A model generated the notes under the pieces. It did not search any database. It had not been told where the DNA came from and was given only the letters and a program-made list of their open reading frames with translations. The translations under genes and the position numbers were made by a program. A stretch of 64,000 nt of DNA from Maratus speciosus. Lineage: Eukaryota > Arthropoda > Arachnida > Araneae > Salticidae. Location: contig OZ010786.1 of the NCBI GenBank assembly GCA_963932465.1, positions 276,614,411-276,678,410 on the forward strand, in the 5' to 3' direction. Shown here piece by piece: positions 1 through 10,433 of the stretch (within the stretch, counting starts at the first letter, position 1; each line of letters opens with the position of its first letter).

Positions 1-110
1 GACACATGTCAAAAACCTGCCAACCCTGCATCAAAGCCTGATGATGATACTCTCTATTAAATTTAAAATGCGTTCGTTTGAGTGCAGTAGTTATTAAAAA
101 ACTTGACTTA

Positions 111-715
111 TTAAACAAAAACATAATTTGAAGAACAAATTAAAAAAACGAAATTTATTTCCTACATTGTTTAAGCCCGAGAAGGAACAGATATTAAGTT
201 ATTTCATTCAATTAGTTCTACATTTAATGTTAAATTTTTGTAACAAATTAGTTAAGCCAATTGAAGATTAAAAAATAAAAATAAAATTCATACAATATGA
301 TACTTAAAACACCCTAAAAAATAGATTCCGTTCAAATGAAATCGAAATAAATCTTAGACTTTTTTTAAGTTTTGTATTTTTCAAGAGTCTTATCATTTTA
401 TGAACGATTGCCATAAACATAATTCAAAAACTGCAATACAAATATTTTCAATTAAAAATGGAAGAAGCCTAAGATTTATTTCGATTTCATTTGAACGGAA
501 TCTATTTTTTAGGGTGTTTTAAGTATCATATTGTATGAATTTTATTTTTATTTTTTAATCTTCAATTGGCTTAACTAATTTGTTACAAAAATTTAACATT
601 AAATGTAGTACTAATTGAATGAAATAACTTAATATCAGTTCCTTCTCGGGCTTAAACAATGTAGGAAATAAATTTCGTTTTTTTAATTTGTTCTTCAAAT
701 TATGTTTTTGTTTAA
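111..715. repeat. Near-perfect foldback, 247-bp arms
   Basis: Positions 111-357 and 469-715 are reverse complements of each other with no gaps (paired coordinates sum to 826). I see only a few mismatches, for example near positions 206 and 231 and their partners. The spacer is about 111 bp. Both outer ends read TTAAACAAAAACAT on their own strand. No protein is encoded. It is best read as a recently formed snap-back MITE or foldback element; a palindromic local duplication is the alternative. The superfamily cannot be assigned because no target duplication is clear. Confidence 0.85.
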
Positions 716-926
716 TATATATATATGTGTGTGTTACCGGTATGTAAATGTTTTTGTTTCTGAATTAATTGTTTGTTTCGAATAAATTACAGAAATGACA
801 GAATTGTGTACAAATTTTACTTACCGGTTCATCAAGTTCTTTAAGACAGGCACCATATTCTTCTTTAGGTTTATCCTCCTTGTCTGTTAAGAAATAAATA
901 ATAATTTGCCTTTAAAAATCACGCAA
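716..926. other. Unassigned AT-rich spacer
   Basis: Contains a short (TA)(TG) run at about 715-733. I see no gene or repeat here. Confidence 0.5.
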
Positions 927-928
927 TA

Positions 929-1715
929 CAGTGGAAGCAAAAAAAATCTTGACACTCAAGCCATAGTCTCAATGTTGAGATGTTTTATTTTATTTCTTTC
1001 CTGCTATAAACAAGAGAGGCCGGCGAGAGTTTCTATCACGCATTAGTCAAGTGGAGTGGCGGCACTTGCATATTGAGATACTTCAGCGTTCTCTTGTTTT
1101 ATTTTTTGGTTCTAGTATTGGTTTGTAAAGAAAGATATTTTTATTCTTTTCGCTGCAGAAAGAGATTTTTCTGGTGCACATAATGAGACGTAAAAAGCTT
1201 ACAGCTGCTGAAAAAACTCGCGCTTTGACTTTATTAGAACACAATGTCGTATAGCCTTAGATTTACAAGCATCAAGGTAAACAATTTATACCCTAAAAAA
1301 GGTGAGTGCCAATTTACTACGCGGCAGTAGACCAAAACGAAAAATCGGTTCAGGAAGAACAATAAAGACTGCAACCAGGACTGATAGTTTATTAAAACAT
1401 GAGGAACGGTTAAAACCAACTATAACAGCTGCAGAAATAAAAAAAGAAAGTCACATGAAAAAAAAAAGTTCAACAGACACACCCATCCAGCACCAAGAAA
1501 CTGCGGGAGTTATTAAAAAAGTTGTGGGTTCATATGGACAAAGACTATTTACAAAATTTGGCAACTTCCATGCTTAATAAACTGAAAAATGTCATAAAAA
1601 CAAAGAAAAGTATGACAATATATTAATTATGGCAATAAAATTATTTTACAAGGTGGGTGTTTTGTACTTTTTTTAGATTTTTCAATGAGTGTCACGATAT
1701 TTTTTGCTGGCACTG
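929..1715 (+). mobile_element. Internally deleted Tc1/mariner-type element
   Basis: The element starts CAGTGGAAGCAAAAAAAATC and its right end, read inward, starts CAGTGCCAGCAAAAAATATC. This is a terminal inverted repeat of about 28 bp, with TA on both sides (927-928 and 1716-1717). CAGTG termini and TA duplication are the Tc1-family signature. At about 787 bp it is half the length of an autonomous Tc1 element and carries only the remnant of the transposase N-terminus. Confidence 0.8.
1183..1577 (+). pseudogene. Tc1-type transposase N-terminal remnant
   Basis: From the ATG at 1183 the first frame reads MRRKKLTAAEKTRALTLLEH. Interruptions near 1243-1285 shift the frame. The second half (from 1302) keeps the bipartite DNA-binding signature: GSRPKRKIGSGRTIKT is the basic AT-hook-like GRPR linker region, then LLKHEERLKPTITAAEIKKE is the second helix-turn-helix of Tc1/paired-type transposases. 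The catalytic DDE domain is absent; the frame ends at 1577 and the right terminal repeat follows. It cannot make a working transposase. The sequence at most supports a non-autonomous element mobilised in trans. Confidence 0.7.
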
Positions 1716-1717
1716 TA

Positions 1718-2795
1718 AAACTGACATCCTAAAGCAGATCTATCCAAACATTTCAGTAAGCAAAGTTGCATCTCGTCTTTTGTCAAATAGTGAAAGTAGC
1801 CATTGATATTATTAATAATATGCAACATTACCGTAACATGCAGTATTACCGTACTGTGGAAATAGTAGCTATACATATATATCTTATACGACACACACAC
1901 GTCTTACAATATCATTTCTATACGTATCTAATATCGATCAAGATCTCCATGTAAAAATGCTTAAAAAAAAAAAAAAAAACTTAAACCATAATAAATTTAG
2001 AATAACATTTCCTGAGAGGAGACATATTTCAAATATATTTGTAAAGGAGGAAGCGAGAAATCTTAATCGGAATGGAATGGAAATGGAAATTTGAACCGTA
2101 GCTCCAAGCTATAAGCCTGGATGGAGTGTTTTCCTACGAACGGCCGCTTATTATTATATTTAAAATGTAGATATATTTATTATATGTAATTGTAACTAAC
2201 CATATGACTGTATTCGGTAATTGGTAACTCATCTGAATTAAATTTATGCAATGTGACTTTTTTAAGAAAAAGAATATTTTTTTTATAAGGGAGCTATATC
2301 TACAATACCAAAGTACTTTTTTAAAATTTTTGATAATGGTGAACACTTAAACTGAAAATGAATTTAATATTTATTTTTAATATGAAAATTCTCAAATATT
2401 TATTTTAAAATTAAAGGAAAAATCAACGTTTTATTTGTTACTTTTAATATTAATACACAGAAAAACTACCATGGTACGAAAAATTTGTAGTATAAATTTT
2501 TTTATAAATTTTTCATAATCCACAATACATGGAGAATATTTATTTTTATTTGTCTTTATAATTAATATTTTATCATTATATAATTGATGTTATTCATATA
2601 TATCATTCCAAAAGAGCAAGAATAGTCGATATGAAGTTTGGAATAATAATGTAATTAAAAATAGTTTTAGGAAAAAACACGCTTTCATTAATATATTTAA
2701 AAGTAGAGATACGCCTAACTTTAAAAACATGTTTTATGAATAAAAATTCACGATCTCTATATGGCGTCGTATTCCTAAGTAAAAATCAATTATAA
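1718..2795. other. Unassigned AT-rich stretch
   Basis: Low-complexity AT-rich DNA with an A run at about 1961-1979. Short open frames here look random. I see no gene. Confidence 0.5.
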
Positions 2796-2797
2796 TA

Positions 2798-3184
2798 CTG
2801 TGTGTCCGTAAAGTTATGGCGCACGTTTAACCGGTCACAGGAAATCAACGAAACAAAATGAAATGTGAAATCGTGACCAAATAAAAGAAAAACTCTCTGA
2901 GTTTCATACCTGTTCAGTGCAGTTCGGTGTGGCCTCTATTTGTGTCCCTATACACATCTAAAAATATACAAATTCTTCTTATACACAGTTAAGGACGTCT
3001 GGTGTAACAGAGTGAATAACGTCTGTGATTCTCTATTTCAAATGGATGCCACATCGAACTGCACTGAACTGGTATGAAACTCGGAGAATTTTTCTATTAT
3101 TTTGTGAAGATTTTACATTTCCATCTTATATTGTTGATTTTCTGTGACCGATCAAAAGTGCACCATGATTTTAGGGACACACGG
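2798..3184. mobile_element. Long-TIR MITE, TA-flanked
   Basis: The left end is CTGTGTGTCCGTAAAGTTAT. The right end, read inward, is CCGTGTGTCCCTAAAATCAT. The similarity continues inward for about 145 bp on each side; both arms contain GTTTCATACC and TTCAGTGCAGTTCG. TA flanks both ends (2796-2797, 3185-3186). The centre is about 100 bp of unique sequence. The size (387 bp), foldback structure and TA target fit a Tc1/mariner-type MITE, although the TIR is not a Tc1 CAGTG end. The open frame at 3074-3319 runs across the right TIR and is not a gene. Confidence 0.75.
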
Positions 3185-3582
3185 TATAAGTTCGAAATTA
3201 AATTTATTAAAAATCAAAATTCAATTTTTGCTCAGTTTCATTTCAAGATATGCAAGCAGGAAAGAAAAAACCATTTTTATATTACTGCAAGATGTACGGC
3301 ATGTTATTGTAACAAATAAATATTTATTGTTGAATCATGTGGTAATACAGTGCTAGAAAAAAGTAAGACCAAATGCTAATTTTGTTCTTTTGAATAAAAT
3401 TCCGAAAAGAGTTATATAGCTTGAATTTAGATACATATATATGATATATATGTAAATTTAATTTATTTCTGAAAGTTAAAAAATATTTTTATCTGCAAGT
3501 GTTAAAATCTTGTAATATTAGCAAACGAAAATAAGTTTAGGGCCTGTAGCTTCTTTTAAATCTAGCTTAAAGAGTTAACGGT

Positions 3583-4409
3583 ATGACTGTAGTATTTTAT
3601 GCGGGACTTATGTGTGATGATGTCTATAGGTTAGTAGTCGATAAATTTGATGTTTTGGGATATCCAACTGCTGCTTTGAGTGTGGGTCGCTGGAAATCAT
3701 TGACTCAAGAAGAAAAGCGTAAAATAAGGGCTTTTTCGGATTGCGGACTGACTGAAAGGAAAACGGCCCTAAAAATAAGTACATTTAAAACTGTTGTGCA
3801 CTATTTGCTTTGTGATCCAATGAACTATGGTAGAAATAAAAGAAGTGGGCGGATATTAAAACTCTCAGCCAGACGTAAACAGAACGTTTTTAGGATGGCG
3901 GTTCAAGATTGTGCTTATTCTTCTACTATAAAACCTGCTCTAGAAATTTCAGCAACGTCCAGAACTGTTAGAAATGTGCCAAAAAGTGCCAAATGCTTGA
4001 ATTATGCGAAATTGAAAGCCATGCAGAAACTAAATAAGCATCAAATTGATGCAAGACTAAAATTCGCACCTTCCAATGTTGTAAAATTCAATCTTTGGAG
4101 CAAATTGGTTTTTACTAATGAAACAATATTCACCCTTGATAGAACAATTGGTTTAACCTCTTCAGACCTAAAGGTAAAATAACACTACAAATGCACATTC
4201 ATTGCTTTTGCACAAACAAAAAGACAACCTAGATGACAGAAGAATGCCTTTTTCTGAAATGGGTACTTTATTGGACGGGTCATTTAGGTTCACAAACAAG
4301 GATCTAAAATGACTAGCCTCCTTAAAATATCAATTTAATGATAATTAACCTAAATTAAAGCCATAAAAAATTTAAGGACTTTAAGCAAGTAAATGATCTG
4401 CAAATCCTT

Positions 4410-4445
<36 letters not shown>

Positions 4446-5118
4446 GTAAAGCGTTTAAGTTAAATAATTGTGAATTTTTTTTTACTTTATTGGCCACACT
4501 GCCTTGAAAGCATTTTGCAAACTCAGACAAAAATAACATTTCTTTTATGAAAAAATAAGCATCAATGCTGCCATTGATTGGATTTGTCCCAAAGCCAAAA
4601 ACATTCAGTTACTTAAAAGTAAAGTTAAAATTTAACAAAATCAAACACTATAATTTTTATGAGGAAAAGAATAGAGGTGCACATTTGTGTACCCCGGGTC
4701 TGAATAAGTTAAGAGATTACTGTCATGATTTACCAAGTGAGCCATATCTGCTTTTAAAATGTGTATAAAGCGGTGCCTCAGTCCTGATTTGGTCAGGTTT
4801 TAATGCAAAAGGAAAAATAGGTTTGGTTTACACCAAGACAAAGATGAACTCCTTTGGCTATCAAGATATTCTAGGTAATAATTTTGCTCCACTTAAAAAT
4901 GTACTTATGGATCCGAATTTGGCATTGCTACAAGATAACGCTTCTATTCGCAAGTCTATGTCAGCTTCAGATTGATTATCTGCAAACATCATCAAAACTT
5001 TGAACATAGTCGTGACATAAATCCCATAGAGTACTTGTGGGGTATCACGTTTTGCCAGATTTATGCAAACATAAAGCAATTTGATTTGATTATTGAACTG
5101 AAAACAGCCATTTTGTAA
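3583..5118 (+). pseudogene. Tc1-type transposase, inactivated
   Basis: The 5' part (to 4182) shows the paired-type DNA-binding domain (KSLTQEEKRKIRAF, GLTERKTALKIS, then KRSGRILKLSARRKQ). The linker reads LNYAKLKAMQKLNKHQIDAR and enters the catalytic core at KLVFTNETIFTLD. The first catalytic Asp is Asn here (codon 4117-4119). After an insertion of about 0.5 kb, the core resumes near 4700 (GLNKLRDYCHDL), passes GASVLIWSGFNAKGKIGLVY and LLQDNASI (second Asp at 4934-4936), and ends INPIEYLWG (Glu codon 5029-5031) with stop TAA at 5116-5118. In-frame stops at 4183 and 4766, further frameshifts, the Asp-to-Asn change and the shortened Asp-to-Glu spacing make it non-functional. Confidence 0.85.
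4160..4690. other. Foreign insert within transposase
   Basis: The transposase similarity stops after FTLD near 4140-4160 and resumes near 4690. The intervening DNA has no Tc1 similarity that I can see and carries a T31 run (4412-4442). The T run would suit a minus-strand retroelement tail, but I found no target duplication, so the insert's nature is unknown and its ends are approximate. Confidence 0.4.
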
Positions 5119-5480
5119 ACATAGAAATAAATACCCTTTTCCACATGTAAAAACCTGACCAAATCCTATACAAAGTGCCTTTCAGAAGTCATCAGTGTTA
5201 AGTAGAAACAGAATAGTAATAAAAATTAATGTGCAAATCATTTACATGTGTAATTTAAATTTTAAATATACTGGTCCTTAATTGTTTTCCACCATATCGT
5301 ATTATGTTGAAATTAATTTTTACTTATTTTTTTTTTTTTTTAAACAAGTTATTTTAATTTAAAACAAATTGTAAAACTTCATAACTTTATATTTATAACT
5401 TTGCAATGCTATCGGTTTTTCATTAAAATAAGAGATTTAATGTTTTTGTTGGTGGTCCTAAACATATTTCCAGCACTGTA

Positions 5481-6660
5481 TATATAAATTAAAAAAAACA
5501 TACCAGAAAATTATGTAAACTATTTGAAATTTTCATACTACTTCTTCAATATATAAGCAACAGTAAAAAAAGTTAATATATTGATTGATAGTTAAGTTAT
5601 GAAAATATTGTATAGTCATCGGGAATACAAAACTGGACGGACTTTTTAGATCGCCAATAGATCAGGAAGTGGGTAAAAAATCATTTACAAAATTCCATCT
5701 TTACATATATTAACCAAGTTATTTTTTTTAGAAAAAGAAGCCGTGTAATAATAATAAATAAAAAATCTTAGATCACTATTCATCTTTGAAAGTTCTCCTT
5801 AATTATCCTATTCAAGAACTTGAAAAGAAACGTTCAATAACATTTTATCGAGAGAAAGATAAAAACTTATTATTATTTTTTTAATTCTGCACTATACTTT
5901 ATACTTATCTAAGGCCTTTTTTTATTTCACTCACTACATTTATAAATTTTAATAAAAAAAATCAGCAACCGTGTATGTTTTTTTTTTTTTTAACTTCACT
6001 TACGTAAGTCGTTTTATCTCGTTTTATTTTATTCGTAGGTCATATCTGCACCGTAAATTTGTATTTATAAGATCTATTCATTGTGATCTTAAAATGGGTC
6101 TTATATGATTTGGAGTAGCACAAATATTTAATGGTGTATTTCGTAAGATTTATTATCGTAGGTGTATATCGTAAGAAACCTGATTTCTTTTTATAAATAC
6201 ATGGAATTTGAATAAAAATCTTCCATTTAATTTCATTAAAAAGTCTTTCGAAAAATAAACTTCATTAAAAAAATCCATAAGCATAAATGTATATTAATGC
6301 TCCTAAAAGACAAAGCTCAAAAAACACTGTTAACGCTCCGCATATGACTCAATTTTGAACCTTTTTTGAAATAGAAAACGATTATTATTGGTTGATTAAT
6401 TTTTCTATCTAAATATAGAGATTTCTTAAAAATCTACTGCAGATATAATGTGTTGGAAAACAGCAATAGATAAAAAGAAAAAAAATGTGTTTGTTGCATA
6501 TATTCGTATAACTCGCGAAAATCGTACGCGGATGGATAAAAGTGTAAAATTCGGTGTAAAGTAGATGCAATTATAAAATGAAATAGTAAAAAACCAAATA
6601 TAAAGATTTTTTTTTCAAGAATTCACAGAGATATAATCAATTCTTACATCCATTTGATAA
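5481..6660. other. Unassigned AT-rich stretch
   Basis: Many homopolymer runs (T runs near 5327-5340 and 5979-5990). No gene, no repeat pair and no coding signature recognised. Confidence 0.5.
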
Positions 6661-6663
6661 CGA

Positions 6664-7085
6664 ATATTTTTATTTTATTTTTTAACGAAAAATCTAATTT
6701 TAAACATATCATATAAAAGATAACAATGAACACTTTGCGGATGAAGCTTTTACAAAGTGTAATGGCATAATTTAATCATGGTTTCATTTTCGATTTGAAA
6801 CAAAATACATTTTTATTTTATTTTTTAACGAAAAATCTAATTTTAAACATTGCATATAAAAAATAATAATGAACACTTTACAGATGAAACTTTTACAAAA
6901 TCTAATGGCATAATCCGATCATGGTTTTCATTTTTTCATTTGAAAACAAATACATTTTTATTTTATTTTTAACGAAAAATCTAATTTTTAACATTTTATA
7001 TAAAACATAATAATGAACACTTTACGGATGAAGCTTTTAAAACGCCTAATGGCATAATTTAACCATGGTTTCCATTTTTCAACAA
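6664..7085. repeat. Tandem repeat, ~145 bp x 3
   Basis: Three diverged copies start near 6664, 6808 and 6954. Each carries TTTAACGAAAAATCTAATTT, then AATAATGAACACTTTACGGA-like, GATGAAGCTTTTA and GGCATAATTTAA. The copies differ by scattered substitutions and 1-2 nt indels. The array lies just beyond the 3' end of the minus-strand peptide gene. No coding role is apparent. Confidence 0.75.
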
Positions 7086-7128
7086 GGCGTTTCTATTAAA
7101 GAGGTATTTTTTTTTTTTTTTGCTTTAC

Positions 7129-7134
7129 TTTATT
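7129..7134 (-). terminator. Polyadenylation signal AATAAA
   Basis: On the minus strand AATAAA lies about 45 nt after the stop codon of the peptide gene's terminal exon. A genomic A run of 15 (7107-7121, minus strand) starts 8 nt further on, where cleavage would be expected. The hexamer alone is common in AT-rich DNA; its position relative to the exon gives it weight. Confidence 0.5.
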
Positions 7135-7179
7135 GAAAAGAATATAGGTTAAAAATAATCTAAAATTTGATATTTAGCA

Positions 7180-7256
7180 TCACACATATATTTTGAAAAT
7201 GTCCATCGGAAGAACGATAACGTGGATTTTCGTGATGTTTCCACAACTTGTTAAGA
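7180..7256 (-). CDS. Terminal coding exon of the peptide gene
   Basis: The exon follows a pyrimidine-rich tract and AG (7257-7258). Its first two bases complete the phase-1 codon left by exon 2. The frame reads SCGNITKIHVIVLP and stops at TGA (7180-7182). Unlike its two neighbours in the array it has no GTAAGT donor; the equivalent site reads CGATGG. That suits a terminal exon. Confidence 0.5.
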
Positions 7257-7535
7257 CTCATTAAATGAAAGCACTCAATTTTAATAGAAAGGAAATAAAT
7301 TCACAATAATTCACCTACGTTAGGAGAGAAAATGTGGATTTAAGTGTTGTTTCCGCAATTTGTAAAGATTCGTTAAATGAAAGCACTCATTTTTATTAGC
7401 AAAAAAAAAAAAAAAAAAAAACGAATTCACAATAATCCACTTACGGCACAAGAGAAAACGTGGATTTTAGTGGTATTTCCACAAAGAGTAAAGACTCAAT
7501 TTCAATAATACGAAAATAAATTCACAATAATTCAC
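7180..7535 (-). repeat. Tandem array of terminal-exon-like units (x3)
   Basis: Equivalent exon starts fall at 7256, 7368 and 7494 (minus strand, spacing 112 and 126). All three share the same frame: SCGNITKIH, NCGNNT then a stop, and LCGNTTKIHVFSCA. Unit 2 (7368) has AA instead of the acceptor AG and an in-frame TAA. Unit 3 (7494) has a weak acceptor only 45 nt from the exon 2 donor and its own GTAAGT, so it looks like a pseudo-exon or a cryptic alternative exon. Exon 2's donor context (GTAAGTGAATTATTGTGAA) recurs after units 2 and 3, so the duplications span exon-intron borders. Confidence 0.6.
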
Positions 7536-10349
7536 TTACGGCAGGAAATGCATTTGAAGAATTCAGATTCTTCTTCGCAGTGTGATAGAGTCACGAAAAG
7601 CAGCACTATAAAAACAAAAACAAATTGTTATCCATTAAATTTTCCTTACCCTTTCAAGTATATAAAAATTTACGTTAGAATAAAAATATTAAGTGCAATC
7701 AACTTAAGCATGTTAAAGTTATCAAACTAGAAATAGTTTTAATATTTTCGCAGGTATATCATTTCTAGTATATTCATTATTTTATTCATTCATTCATCTA
7801 GTTTCATTAGTAGTTTTACAATTACAATTAATAAAAATACCGTGTGCTTAACAGAAATTTTCTCTGTGATGTGTTTTAAAAAATGAAAGAAAAATTAATT
7901 CGCTTTTGTTGCTATTATAGGGAATTTGCAATCAGCTGATAGCCATTGTATTTCAAGTGGAGGTCAGGGTACTTCCACCAATGAGAACTGCCTATTTGTT
8001 GTGTGTGACCTCCAGCATGACGTCACTTGCAACTGCCCTATATTTAATATATACCGGGTATCCCAAAAATGACTGATGGATTTAAAAATTCAATAACTTG
8101 CAAACGGTGACAGATATTTAAAAAATTCTTGCAGGAGTGTTATGCAAAATGTCAGGAGTTTTTATGCTGTGATTCTCAGTTCTAGTTACAAATAGCATCT
8201 ATAGATGGCGCTGCAAGCAATAACCGATAAATCCAGGCTCGATTTAACGGCCTCTCTCTTCTTCCATGCGAAAAAAGGAAATTAAAATGCATTAAATGAA
8301 TCCCGAAGTACCAAAAATCGGGTTTGGACTGAGCACCTATTGCTCTCAGCGCCATCTATTGTTTTAAATTTGAACTAAAATCAGGAATCTCTGTAAAAAA
8401 AAAAAAAAAAAAACCTCCTGACATCATACATAACACTCCTTCAAGAATTTTTTCAATATCTGTCACCGTTTGCAAGTTATTGAATTTTAATATCATCTGT
8501 CATTTTTGGGACACCCGGTATATCTATAAAGTAAATAATGTGATGCATATATATTTCTAGCACTTTCCATTACTTTTTAATGTCTATTAAAATTAACATC
8601 TTGGATTTGTATTCAAATTCATTTGTACGCTTCAGAGATTAATTTTATCGTACCAAATCATACAGTATATTAAAATTTTATTCTCCATGAAACATATACG
8701 TACATCATTAAAACACATTTTCAAACAATATTCTCCAATTCATTTCAGCATCTCATTCAAATTCTTTTATGTGGCCATTTAAAGCAAATATGGATGCACA
8801 TGATTCTCTGTAAAAAGCATGATGCAGAAAATCTCAAAATTAAAGCCTATTTACAGGTATAGGGCATTCTCACAATCTGTTCAATATTTTTCTGTCCCTT
8901 AATAATAATTTTTATTTTAGTACATATTCTTGGTTTTTTTTATTTCTTATGCTGGAAAATATCCCATTACATGACTGCATAACAATAATAAAGAGATAAA
9001 TAAGTTTTGGACGATGTTGGGTGTCCAAATATACCACGAAATTCCTATACCGTCCCGTGTCCCTGATGCTGATTGTTACGTTTGGATCTGTCTGTATAAA
9101 ATTGTTTCAATAAAAGTAATTCGATGTAATTTTTTTCCGAAACTGGGATTATTGTTTTATATAAATATGTAGCAAAAAAGTAACCTGCACACATTTTTAG
9201 ACTTGTTATTATTTTTTGAACTCTGTCTCTAGGTTTTAGATTTCTTACCGTCCCTCTTGCTAAATTTATACAGAAAATCACTTCCGATGCAGCCACAGAA
9301 TTTTTTTTCAACTTTTTTCTCGTGCAGAAGTATGCTAGAGAAAGAATGGCTAAAATCTTTTGACAGTAAATTTACTGCAGAATTTAAATCAGCATTTAAA
9401 TATCAATTTCAAGCATCGTGGCTTTATTGTTAGTCCTACCGTCCCCAACGCTTATTCCTGCACTTTTCGAGGTAAATTAAATCTTTTTTAATTTAATCCA
9501 ATGCAAATAACTATTTCTAAATATCAATGAACACTGTGGCTATCACTTAGTCTTAACACGATTTGCCTAAAAATAGGTGCTAATTTTCCTTACAGTCCCA
9601 ACATTGCCATCCTTTTTTTCCTTACCGGCCCTTTTTAACACATTTTTAAGACAATGTCATACCAACATTTTGTACTAAAAATACTACATTATTATTATTT
9701 CTTATTTGAATATCCTGTGGGTACTATGCAAATTCATTATAAGTAAATATTTAGAAGAAAATAAAATGTTATAGCGGTAAAATGGTGAGTAAAATTAAAC
9801 TCGCAAGTTTAACTTAAACCTCAGTTAAATAAAAAAAATTTCTCTGCTGACCATTTTTCTTTATTTTGAATCATTAAGGCATTCGTCTATAAGTTTTAAA
9901 GGTTATTTTAGTAAGTTTAATTTCACCAGATTTTTGTTCCTGAAAGTCAAAAGATTGTGAGAATGCCCCGTATATATGTTTCAGTGCAAATGACAGACGA
10001 ATAAATTAAAGGTACGATAATTTTTCTCTGTGTTAGTATTTGTTAATAACACAGATAAGATTTAAAGATCTCAAAGTAACCGCACCATTTTCAAAGTAGT
10101 ATCCGTCGACTAGAAAATTTAATTTATTTAACTAAGATATTAATAAGAATTTATTTAACTTACTTTAGAGCAATTACATATTTTAAATATAAGTATAAGA
10201 AACAGGAAGAATTATTTCTATAAATAATCATGGCGCAACATATCAGTTAGTTTGTTCCGTTTTTGCGAATAACACTTGAAAGACGAATTAAAAAATGAAC
10301 AAAATATCGCTGGATTCTTACCTGTGAATGTGATGAACAGAAGTTTCAT
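7180..10349 (-). CDS. Candidate short secreted Cys-containing peptide gene, 3 exons
   Basis: Coding exons on the minus strand are 10322-10349 (28 nt), 7540-7605 (66 nt) and 7180-7256 (77 nt). Together they make 171 nt, about 56 residues plus stop. Exon 1 opens with MKLLFITFT; exon 2 continues a hydrophobic run, then an acidic EEE stretch and FFKCISC; exon 3 gives SCGNITKIHV and ends after IYV. Introns are phase 1 with GT/AG ends: donor GTAAGAAT, acceptor TTTTTATAG, donor GTAAGTGA, acceptor ATTTAATGAG. The layout fits a signal peptide plus a mature peptide of roughly 36 residues with about three cysteines and an N-x-T site. A TATA box and AATAAA flank it. I recognise no family; small venom, antimicrobial and hormone-like peptides all look like this. 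The joins are predicted, not observed. Confidence 0.55.
7540..7605 (-). CDS. Second coding exon of the peptide gene
   Basis: Acceptor TTTTTATAG ends at 7606 and donor GTAAGTGA starts at 7539. The exon is 22 codons long and phase 1 at both ends. It carries the end of the hydrophobic signal segment, a Cys just before the EEE run, and the FFKCISC motif. A diverged copy of exactly this segment lies at 20323-20385, which argues that it is a real conserved block and not chance. Confidence 0.55.
8054..8518. mobile_element. Long-TIR foldback MITE (CCGGGTGTCCC ends)
   Basis: The left end reads CCGGGTATCCCAAAAATGAC and the right end, inward, CCGGGTGTCCCAAAAATGAC. Both arms run inward about 150 bp through TTGCAAACGGTGACAGATAT and GCGCCATCTAT-type sequence. 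Flanks are TA on both sides (8052-8053, 8519-8520). It sits inside the long first intron of the peptide gene. No coding capacity. Confidence 0.8.
8862..9969. mobile_element. 1.1-kb DNA element with GGGGCATTCTCAC ends
   Basis: GGGCATTCTCACAATCT at the left is matched by the reverse complement GGGGCATTCTCACAATCT at the right, with TATA beside each end. No transposase is visible, so it is non-autonomous. The interior carries recurring ACCGTCCC-like words at about 9049, 9247, 9440 and 9591, and partial matches near 8891 and 9635. I cannot place the TIR in a superfamily. It lies in the first intron of the peptide gene. Confidence 0.6.
10322..10349 (-). CDS. First coding exon (start of signal peptide)
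   Basis: ATG is at 10347-10349 in the context AAAGATGAAA and encodes MKLLFITFT. The donor is CACAG/GTAAGAATCC. It sits about 85 nt downstream of a TATA box, and a mutated copy lies in duplicate locus B (24710-24736). A very small first exon that stops inside the signal peptide is common in secreted peptide genes. Confidence 0.55.
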
Positions 10350-10433
10350 CTTTACTTTTTAAAGACAAATAGTTGGAAAATCAAATGCACTGAGTCGCAA
10401 CTATGGAATATGTGGCAAAACCAAAGCAACAGC

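Larger units (their letters stand above)
3348..5478 (+). mobile_element. Decayed full-length Tc1-like transposon
   Basis: It starts CAGTGCTAGAAAAAAGTAAG at 3348 and ends, read inward, CAGTGCTGGAAATATGTTTA. TA lies on both sides (3346-3347, 5479-5480). At 2131 bp it is about 0.5 kb longer than a standard Tc1 element. The extra length is explained by a non-homologous stretch inside the transposase at roughly 4160-4690, which contains a 31-nt T run (4412-4442). The TIR matches are imperfect, which indicates age. Confidence 0.8.

Noticed and set aside
2085..2130. TAGCTCCAAGC-type sequence resembling a tRNA D-arm
   Set aside because: No B-box or acceptor stem at the proper spacing.
3074..3356. 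Two overlapping open frames (81 and 70 codons)
   Set aside because: They cross the right arm of a MITE in different frames and extend over its TA border; no homology.
7445..7494. Unit 3 as a constitutive internal exon
   Set aside because: It would leave a 45-nt intron without a pyrimidine tract and break the phase needed by the 7256 exon.
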